Positions 1 to 5,289 of a stretch of DNA of 8,869 bases are shown one piece after another. Every line of letters begins with the position of its first letter. The stretch's first letter is position 1. This stretch comes from an uncultured Lachnospiraceae bacterium (lineage in GTDB: Bacteria > Bacillota > Clostridia > Lachnospirales > Lachnospiraceae): the NCBI GenBank assembly GCA_958444395.1, contig CAUCOL010000054.1, forward strand, positions 1 to 8,869. The letters run 5' to 3'. A model generated the notes under the pieces. The model did not search any database and was not told the DNA's origin. It saw only the letters and a list, made by a program, of their open reading frames with translations. The translations under genes and the position numbers were made by a program.

Positions 1-26
1 GGTATTTATCAGCTGAGATAAAGTTA
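1..26 (-). other. 3' flank of the cation transporter with a weak inverted repeat
   Basis: After the TAG stop at 27-29 only 26 bases remain before the window edge. They contain an inverted repeat with six-base arms (5-10 and 17-22) around a six-base loop. The arms are AT-rich, so the hairpin would be weak. No U-run can be judged because the window ends. It may be part of a terminator or simply chance. Confidence 0.2.
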
Positions 27-1055
27 CTATCTTTTAAAAGTGATCACCATGCGAAAGTCATGAAAGGTAAGTGCCGGATCAATCTGCGCCAATTTTTCCC
101 GGATCATTGCCCTGGCATGATTGGTCTGCTCGTCTCCGGTGCAGATTGGATCCATATGGATCACGGCACTACAGCCAAGCTGTTCTGACAGCCTGCGCTC
201 TACTAGATCGATCACATCATGCAGCTGCAGCAGGTTTCCATCGGCAGACACCTCCGCATGCAGTGAGATCATCAGACGTCCCGGTCCATAGTTATGCACG
301 ATCAGATCATGGTAGCCCTGGATCTGCTCCGGTTCCATTACGATTTCTTCGATCTGATGCACCAGTGCCGGATCTGCCGGCTGTCCCAGCAGCGGATCAA
401 CGGTTTCTTTGGCGGCGCTGATCCCAGCTGCCAGGATAAAACCTCCCACCAGAATACCGCAGTATCCATCAATCTGCACACCGGTAAAATGCGCCAACAA
501 TGTAGCCGCCAGCACCACTGTCGTTGCTCCCATATCACTGATACTGTCTGTTGCTGTCGCTTTCATCGCTGCACTGGCAAGTTTCTGACCGATCCGCCAG
601 TTATAGAAAAACATATATCCCTTGACTGCAATCGAGACGGCGAGAATCCCGACAGACAGCCAGCTGAAAGCAATCGCCGATGGATGCAGAATCTTATCAA
701 AGGAACTGCGGATCAGCTCAAATGCCATCAGTATGATCGCCACTGCTACCATCAGTCCGGACAGATATTCGATCCTGCCGTGTCCGAAGGGATGTTCCGA
801 ATCCGGCTTTTGCCCTGCTATGCGAAATCCCAGAAGTACGATCACGGATGATCCTGCATCAGACAGGTTGTTAAATGCATCTGCCGTGATCGCGATCGAA
901 TGGCTCAGAGTTCCCGCCAGAAACTTTCCCAAAAACAACAACACATTAAACAGGATGCCTACACACCCACAGAGAGCCCCATACGCCTGTCTGACACGTA
1001 TCGAACCATACTCATCCCAATCCTTTATAAAGTGACGTGCTAACCAGGTAACCAT
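27..1055 (-). CDS. Cation diffusion facilitator transporter, probable Mn2+ type
   Basis: This 342-residue protein has the cation diffusion facilitator (CDF) architecture: about six membrane helices in the first 215 residues, then a cytoplasmic ferredoxin-like C-terminal domain (about 220-300). CDF proteins export divalent metals in exchange for protons, usually as dimers. The helix 2 metal site reads DAFNNLSD (59-66), giving N62 and D66. Helix 5 reads TDSISD, giving D170 and D174. Zinc CDFs usually carry HxxxD in helix 5, while DxxxD there with N/D in helix 2 is the pattern known from manganese exporters such as MntE. Mn2+ efflux is therefore the best guess, and iron or another divalent metal remains possible. 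The tail has a short extra segment (about 305-342). The start ATG follows AGGG about ten bases upstream. The gene begins only 33 bases beyond the hairpin downstream of proS, and I found no convincing promoter of its own. Confidence 0.93.
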   Translation of the reverse strand: MVTWLARHFIKDWDEYGSIRVRQAYGALCGCVGILFNVLLFLGKFLAGTLSHSIAITADAFNNLSDAGSSVIVLLGFRIAGQKPDSEHPFGHGRIEYLSGLMVAVAIILMAFELIRSSFDKILHPSAIAFSWLSVGILAVSIAVKGYMFFYNWRIGQKLASAAMKATATDSISDMGATTVVLAATLLAHFTGVQIDGYCGILVGGFILAAGISAAKETVDPLLGQPADPALVHQIEEIVMEPEQIQGYHDLIVHNYGPGRLMISLHAEVSADGNLLQLHDVIDLVERRLSEQLGCSAVIHMDPICTGDEQTNHARAMIREKLAQIDPALTFHDFRMVITFKR

Positions 1056-1088
1056 AATTAGTATTCCCTACCTTTCCAAATGATTCAG

Positions 1089-1128
1089 AAAGGAGCCATC
1101 ATGCCTTTGTCTGCATGACAGCTCCTTT
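1089..1128 (-). terminator. Long hairpin after proS, probable terminator
   Basis: Arms 1128-1113 and 1104-1089 (read on the minus strand) form a 16-base-pair stem around an eight-base loop. The outer eight pairs are AAAGGAGC with GCTCCTTT. Two internal positions are G-U wobbles if the RNA comes from the minus strand but C-A mismatches if it comes from the plus strand. That asymmetry favours a minus-strand transcript, that is, the end of the proS message. The following U-run is short (TTTCT), so termination may be incomplete and allow some read-through into the transporter gene. Confidence 0.65.
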
Positions 1129-1153
1129 ATTTCTTTCCTATTTCCTGTTTCTT

Positions 1154-1187
1154 CTGAAGATACCATCCATTCTCTGTATCTTTTCAG
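1154..1187 (-). other. Second hairpin in the proS 3' flank
   Basis: On the minus strand, CTGAAAAGATAC (1187-1176) can pair with GTATCTTCAG (1163-1154). This gives ten pairs with a two-base bulge and a 12-base loop. No U-run follows, so it is not an intrinsic terminator by itself. It lies between the proS stop and the stronger hairpin and might stabilise the 3' end of the message. The pairing is visible in the sequence, but a function is not. Confidence 0.3.
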
Positions 1188-1214
1188 CCCTTTTCCTGTC
1201 CGGCCAATGCTATT

Positions 1215-2948
1215 CTATGCTTCTACCTTTGCATTAATGTCATCGATCAGCTTCTGTTTCAGGTTCAGAATATATTCTTTCGCCTGCTCTACCGGAATCA
1301 TCTCTTTGACGGATTTATCTCTGGTCGTGATCTCCACACAGGATTCCTTAAGGTTACGAGGACTTACTACAACCCGGATCGGTGCACCGATCAGATCCGC
1401 ATCGGAGAACATAGCACCCGGACGGACATCTCTGTCATCATAGATCACATCTGCACCCGCCTGCTGCAGTTCCTTATATAAGGTATCTGCCACATCTTTG
1501 GACGCTTCATCATCTACACGCAGACAGCATACCTGAATCTCCCACGGTGCGATCGTGATCGGCCAGATCGGACCATACTCATCATGATGTGCTTCACAGA
1601 TGGATGCTGCCAGACGACCCACACCGATGCCGTAGCATCCCATGATTGGATAATGCAGTTCACCCTTTTCATCAGTATACTGCATATTCATGGATTTTGT
1701 ATATTTGGTACCCAGCTGGAAGATGTTTCCTACCTCGATACCACGTTTGATCTTAATCGTCTTCTTTCCACAGCAAGGGCATACGCCACCTTCCTGAATC
1801 TTGGAAATATCTGCATATGTCACCTCACCTAGATCACGCTCCAGGTTCAGTCCCGTATAATGATAGCCCTCTTTATTGGCTCCGGCTACCATAGAAGCGA
1901 TCCCCTTCAGAGATACATCGATAACTACCTGTGCATTCTCTGTGATCTGATATGGTCCGATATAACCGGCTACCAGTCCGCAGTCCTCTGTGATCTCTGC
2001 CGGATGCAGTTCTGCACCAACCAGATTTCTCAATTTCGTCTCATTGACTTCATAATCGCCACGAACAAAGGCAACGACATAAGCATCATCTTCATTCTTC
2101 TGATAAACAACTGCTTTGCAGGATGTCTTTACATCGCTCTTTAAGAAGTTACATACATCCTCGATCGTCTTGCAGTCTGGTGTCTCGATGCACTGAAGCT
2201 CCTGTGTCTCTCCGGCTTCATTTGAAATAATATTGGCAGCCGCCTCCATATTTGCTCTGTAGTCACAGGAATCGCATAATACAATGGAATCCTCTCCGAC
2301 CGGTGTCAGAAGCATATACTCATGAGAAAGGCTGCCTCCCATCATACCGGAATCCGAAGCAACCGTTACCACCTCCGGTACACCGGCTCTCTGGAAGATA
2401 CGGTTATATGCCTTATAACAGATATCGTAATAGCGTTCCAGATCCTCCTGGGATGTATGGAAGGAATACCCATCCTTCATTGTAAACTCACGCACACGGA
2501 TCATTCCGGCTCTTGGTCTTGCCTCGTCACGGAATTTTCTCTGGAACTGATAGATCATAAACGGGTATTTTGTATACGTCTGGGCATACTCTCTGACAAG
2601 GTGTACTGCAGCCTCCTCATGTGTCATGCCAAGAACCATCTTAGAACCGTTACGATCCGTAAAACGAAGCAGCTCACTGCCCACGCTTTCATAACGGCCT
2701 GACTCCTCCCACAGATCAGCAGGCAGTGCCACCGGGAATAATACCTCCTGTCCATCGATCGCATCCATCTCCTGACGGATGATCTGCTCGATCTTAGCGG
2801 TGATACGGCGCAGTGTCGGGAACTCAGAATAAATACCATTTCCAACGTATTTCATATAACCGCCGCGTACCATCAGTGCATGGCTGTCGATCACGCAGTC
2901 TGCCGGTTTCTCCTTATATCTTGATCCTACTAATCTGGATACTTTCAT
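1215..2948 (-). CDS. proS: Prolyl-tRNA synthetase (bacterial type with INS editing domain)
   Basis: This 577-residue class II aminoacyl-tRNA synthetase charges tRNA-Pro with proline in the cytoplasm. The length fits the bacterial form, which carries an insertion between motifs 2 and 3. Motif 2 is seen around FRDEARPRAG (139-148) and continues through REFTMKDGYSFH. Motif 3 is GCYGIGVGRL (437-446). The insertion (about 235-380) corresponds to the INS domain, which hydrolyses mischarged Ala-tRNA-Pro, and K278 is a plausible match to the E. coli editing lysine 279. The anticodon-binding domain covers about 465-565. Two Cys pairs flank the insertion, C225/C228 and C390/C393, and look like a zinc site. 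The start ATG has AAGG nine bases upstream. Only 75 bases separate it from the upstream response-regulator-like gene, too short for a T-box leader, so expression is either from a short local promoter or by read-through. Confidence 0.98.
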   Translation of the reverse strand: MKVSRLVGSRYKEKPADCVIDSHALMVRGGYMKYVGNGIYSEFPTLRRITAKIEQIIRQEMDAIDGQEVLFPVALPADLWEESGRYESVGSELLRFTDRNGSKMVLGMTHEEAAVHLVREYAQTYTKYPFMIYQFQRKFRDEARPRAGMIRVREFTMKDGYSFHTSQEDLERYYDICYKAYNRIFQRAGVPEVVTVASDSGMMGGSLSHEYMLLTPVGEDSIVLCDSCDYRANMEAAANIISNEAGETQELQCIETPDCKTIEDVCNFLKSDVKTSCKAVVYQKNEDDAYVVAFVRGDYEVNETKLRNLVGAELHPAEITEDCGLVAGYIGPYQITENAQVVIDVSLKGIASMVAGANKEGYHYTGLNLERDLGEVTYADISKIQEGGVCPCCGKKTIKIKRGIEVGNIFQLGTKYTKSMNMQYTDEKGELHYPIMGCYGIGVGRLAASICEAHHDEYGPIWPITIAPWEIQVCCLRVDDEASKDVADTLYKELQQAGADVIYDDRDVRPGAMFSDADLIGAPIRVVVSPRNLKESCVEITTRDKSVKEMIPVEQAKEYILNLKQKLIDDINAKVEA

Positions 2949-2988
2949 CTTTATTAACCTTACCTTTCATCTTTTATTTTTTCTCTAC

Positions 2989-3015
2989 CTTATAGAACAA
3001 CACATCTTTCCTCAA
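2989..3015 (-). promoter_or_regulatory. Possible proS promoter
   Basis: On the minus strand, TTGAGG (3015-3010) and TATAAG (2994-2989) are separated by 15 bases, somewhat short for a housekeeping promoter. A better -35 match, TTGACT (3022-3017), sits too far away (22 bases). No terminator is visible between the upstream gene and proS, so co-transcription is an equally good explanation. Confidence 0.25.
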
Positions 3016-3023
3016 AAGTCAAG

Positions 3024-3662
3024 CTAATGATTCGGATTTTCCTTAACGATCTGTGCACATCTTGCAATCTCTGTGACCAACGTGATCTTGGAATCATAAG
3101 ACATGTCACTGCCTACCTTAGTCAGCATTGCTCCCTTCCGGGAGGATACATACTTCGGTGGAACGCGGTTCAACACCAGACTCAGGAGATCTCTTCTGCA
3201 GATTGGACAGGTACAGATCCCCAGATTGTTAATATTTTCCTCAATCGTCTGTTCCACGATGTCTTCCATCACATTATGCAGCTCTTTCGATGCACTGAAC
3301 GCCAGCACATTATCAATACGGTTCTTGGCGATCACGGCATCGACCGGACGGATCAGAATATCCTTTGCACCGTATTCAAATGCTTTCTTCACCTGTTCCT
3401 GCTGCTCTGCATCAACGACCATCAGCTTCGGGATCAGATCTTCCTGCCAGATCACATGTTCTTTCTCCAGCAGAGTATATCCATCCATATCTTTTAGCTG
3501 CGGGCCACAGATCAGAAGACTGATCCGCCCCTTATGCTCTTCTATGTACTGCAGTGCCTGTTCTCCGGCGTCAAACGCCAGGCACTCATAGCCTGTCAAT
3601 ATCTTTTTCAGATCTTCTGCCACGGTACTGTCTTCGTCTACGATCAGGATTATTTTATCCAT
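3024..3662 (-). CDS. Degenerate receiver domain fused to a ComFB-like domain
   Basis: This 212-residue protein has two parts. Residues 1-125 fold like a CheY receiver: the ILIVDED acidic motif is present at the N terminus and MDG lies where expected. By alignment to CheY, however, the phospho-acceptor aspartate is Gly (G53), the conserved Thr is Val, and the conserved Lys before Pro is Arg. Ordinary phosphorylation is thus unlikely. Residues about 128-190 match the late-competence ComFB family: a MEDIVEQ helix, CTCPICRRD, and LNRVPPKYV. Cysteines C150, C152, C155 and perhaps C202 could bind zinc, as described for B. subtilis ComFB. ComFB-type domains have also been reported as cyclic dinucleotide receptors, so ligand sensing is a possible role here. 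There is no DNA-binding output domain. I chose the ATG at 3662 because the product then starts right at the receiver's first strand and AAAGGA lies eight bases upstream. An ATG at 3671 with GGGAG five bases upstream is also credible. The gene follows the NYN gene by 36 bases. Confidence 0.85.
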   Translation of the reverse strand: MDKIILIVDEDSTVAEDLKKILTGYECLAFDAGEQALQYIEEHKGRISLLICGPQLKDMDGYTLLEKEHVIWQEDLIPKLMVVDAEQQEQVKKAFEYGAKDILIRPVDAVIAKNRIDNVLAFSASKELHNVMEDIVEQTIEENINNLGICTCPICRRDLLSLVLNRVPPKYVSSRKGAMLTKVGSDMSYDSKITLVTEIARCAQIVKENPNH

Positions 3663-3698
3663 CGTCCCCATCCTTTCTCCCAAAAAGTAATGTGCTGT

Positions 3699-4679
3699 TT
3701 ATTTTATCTGTACTTTATCGTTATTCTGTGATACCTTCAGTCCCTTCATGCTCTTAAGAAACTTGGAAAATCTCGAAAATCCGTAATCCCTGTAATCAAA
3801 CTCCGGATAATATTTACGAATCTCTTGGTAAACCACAGGATTCTCCAGCTCCTTCTTCCGTTTCTTCAGGATCTGAATGATCTGTTCCTCGATCATCTTC
3901 TGTGATGGGATCTCCTTCTGTGCCATTTCAACCACATAATGATTGCCATCCTTGTGTACATTTAACTTTTTAAACTCTTTGATCAAAACACTCAGCTTGG
4001 TATAACCGTAATTACGCACGTCAAAATCCGGGTATTTATTGGCAAGAATATTTCCCATCTCCCCCAGATCGACCATCTGCTTTTCGCTGCTGTTCACCGC
4101 TGTCAGGATCGTATCCTCAATCTGCCGGAGATCTGTGACACTGCCATCCGATTCTTTTGCATCTGCCGGCTCCTGTGCCTGCGCTTCCTCTCCGCGGCTA
4201 CTCTTCTCCATTTTTTCTTCCTCCGGATCACTGCTGCCGATCAGATCCAAGTGAATAAATTTATTGCAGGAACGCGCCAGTGCTTTCGGGGACTTGGACT
4301 CCCCCATGCCCAGTACGTATTTCTGTTCCTCCCGCAGACGCATCGCCAGTCTGGTAAAATCACTGTCGCTCGTCACCAGACAGAAACCCTCAACAGTCCC
4401 TTTATATAACAGATCCATCGCATCTATGACCATTGCCATATCCGTCGAATTCTTTCCGGTCGTATACTCAAACTGCTGCACCGGCAGGATCGAATATTCC
4501 AGAAGAATGTTCCGGTTCCATGAATTATTCTTTGACCAGTTCCCATAAATCCTGCGGCAGCTTGCCACACCGTACTGGCTCAGCTCGTCAAATATCGTCG
4601 CCGCATAGCTGGAACTGATATTATCCGCATCGATCAATACGGCAAACTGCAGCTTACGCTCTAATTTCTTTTCTTCCAT
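3699..4679 (-). CDS. NYN-domain nuclease-family protein with two OST-HTH/LOTUS modules
   Basis: This protein has 326 residues from the chosen start. Residues about 10-146 are an NYN (PIN-like) domain of the LabA/DUF88 kind. The acidic residues of the metal-dependent nuclease site are present: D17 and D19 in LIDADN, D80 and D86 in STDMAMVIDAMD, and D105 and D107 in VTSDSDF. A charged, low-complexity linker (147-182) follows, then two related OST-HTH/LOTUS modules (about 183-253 and 262-326). Each module ends in a similar block, YPDFDVRNYGYTKLSVLIK and YPEFDYRDYGFSRFSKFLK. LOTUS modules bind RNA or protein partners in eukaryotes, so the likely role is RNA binding with possible cleavage in the cytoplasm; the substrate is unknown. 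The ATG at 4679 has GGAG six bases upstream. A GTG at 4715 with AGGAG ten bases upstream, overlapping the stop of the DUF1292 gene, would add 12 residues before the conserved region and suggests translational coupling. Confidence 0.9.
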   Translation of the reverse strand: MEEKKLERKLQFAVLIDADNISSSYAATIFDELSQYGVASCRRIYGNWSKNNSWNRNILLEYSILPVQQFEYTTGKNSTDMAMVIDAMDLLYKGTVEGFCLVTSDSDFTRLAMRLREEQKYVLGMGESKSPKALARSCNKFIHLDLIGSSDPEEEKMEKSSRGEEAQAQEPADAKESDGSVTDLRQIEDTILTAVNSSEKQMVDLGEMGNILANKYPDFDVRNYGYTKLSVLIKEFKKLNVHKDGNHYVVEMAQKEIPSQKMIEEQIIQILKKRKKELENPVVYQEIRKYYPEFDYRDYGFSRFSKFLKSMKGLKVSQNNDKVQIK

Positions 4680-4729
4680 CTCTCTCTCCATCCCGCCAGA
4701 TGTCTTCCCTGCCACCTGAACTCAAGCTC

Positions 4730-5143
4730 CTATTTGTCAATGGACACTCCCGGAAAGATAGAGCCTATATCTCCCAGATAATCATCGTCATCTCCGCTTT
4801 CCTCATCGTCATCATCCTCATCCAGTCCCAGACCTTCGATCGCACCTTCCTTCAGAAGCTGTGAAAATGCCTGTGATGCAATCTCACCCTCTTCTTCATC
4901 TTCGATCGGCTCGATCACAGCCTCGCCTTCTTCATCCTCCAGATAACGAAGCAGTAGGATCTCCCCATCCTGGTTCTCCCCGTTTTCATCTACGGACATT
5001 ACAGCGAAATATTCTGTTTCCAGTTCTTCGATCTCAAAGGATGCCACCACAAGATAATCCTCATCTCTGCCGGTCTCATCCGTCAGTGTTATTACTACAT
5101 CCTCATCATCTCCGAAAAACAGTTCACGGTTCTTTGCATTCAT
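4730..5143 (-). CDS. DUF1292 family acidic protein
   Basis: This protein has 137 residues, very rich in Asp and Glu. Residues about 8-95 fit DUF1292: VVITLTDETG, then a strand pattern around FEIEELETEYFAVM, LLLRYLEDEEGEAVIEPIEDEEEG and a helix ending in QAFSQLL. The family is common in Firmicutes, and its biochemical role is not established. The usual members are around 90-100 residues. This one has an extra tail (about 100-137) dominated by Asp/Glu runs and ending in DIGSIFPGVSIDK. In many relatives the gene sits beside ruvX/yqgF and ireB, and here it heads a different cluster. The ATG at 5143 is preferred because AAAGGA lies ten bases upstream and the family homology begins just after it. 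An in-frame ATG at 5233 would prepend 30 basic, non-family residues and has no comparable ribosome binding site. The gene leads into the NYN gene, with the stop codon TAG forming part of a potential ribosome binding site. Confidence 0.88.
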   Translation of the reverse strand: MNAKNRELFFGDDEDVVITLTDETGRDEDYLVVASFEIEELETEYFAVMSVDENGENQDGEILLLRYLEDEEGEAVIEPIEDEEEGEIASQAFSQLLKEGAIEGLGLDEDDDDEESGDDDDYLGDIGSIFPGVSIDK

Positions 5144-5260
5144 ATATTTTATTTCCTTTCTTTTCCAAAAAGACTGCGCCGGTCCTCTCTTCCGTTTCCG
5201 GCAGCCATCTGTGAAGCCGCTGTTGATTTCCAATGCGACTTTACTATCACAATCTTTTAT

Positions 5261-5289
5261 ATTTTAACACATCTGCCACAATTAGTCAC
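5261..5289 (-). promoter_or_regulatory. Candidate housekeeping promoter for the DUF1292 gene
   Basis: On the minus strand, GTGACT (5289-5284) resembles the -35 box at four of six positions. TAAAAT (5266-5261) matches the -10 box at five of six, and the spacer is 17 bases. The -35 box overlaps the stop codon of the transglutaminase gene. Transcription would begin near 5254, leaving a leader of about 110 bases before the ATG at 5143. If real, this separates the membrane operon from the DUF1292-NYN-ComFB genes. Confidence 0.4.

Noticed and set aside
294..851. Plus-strand open frame of 185 codons across the cation transporter gene
   Set aside because: It is antisense to a clear CDF gene, has a His/Cys/Arg-rich composition typical of shadow frames, and shows no recognisable domain.
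2949..3023. T-box riboswitch before proS
   Set aside because: The gap is only 75 bases, too short for a T-box leader. I see no specifier hairpin or T-box core sequence.
3027..3591. Two plus-strand open frames opposite the receiver-ComFB gene
   Set aside because: Both overlap a gene with two recognisable domains. Their compositions (Cys/Leu/Ile-rich or Ser/Arg-rich) look like reverse-strand artefacts.
3663..3683. TTG start at 3683 for the receiver-ComFB gene
   Set aside because: No ribosome binding site precedes it, while two ATG codons just downstream (3671 and 3662) have purine-rich sites at good spacing.
5161..5222. Hairpin with GCCGG/CCGGC arms in the leader of the DUF1292 gene
   Set aside because: The arms are five bases with a loop of about 15, and no U-run follows. 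This is not distinguishable from chance.
5144..5233. N-terminal extension of the DUF1292 protein from an ATG at 5233
   Set aside because: The added 30 residues are basic and outside the family, while the ATG at 5143 has a good ribosome binding site and is followed at once by family sequence.
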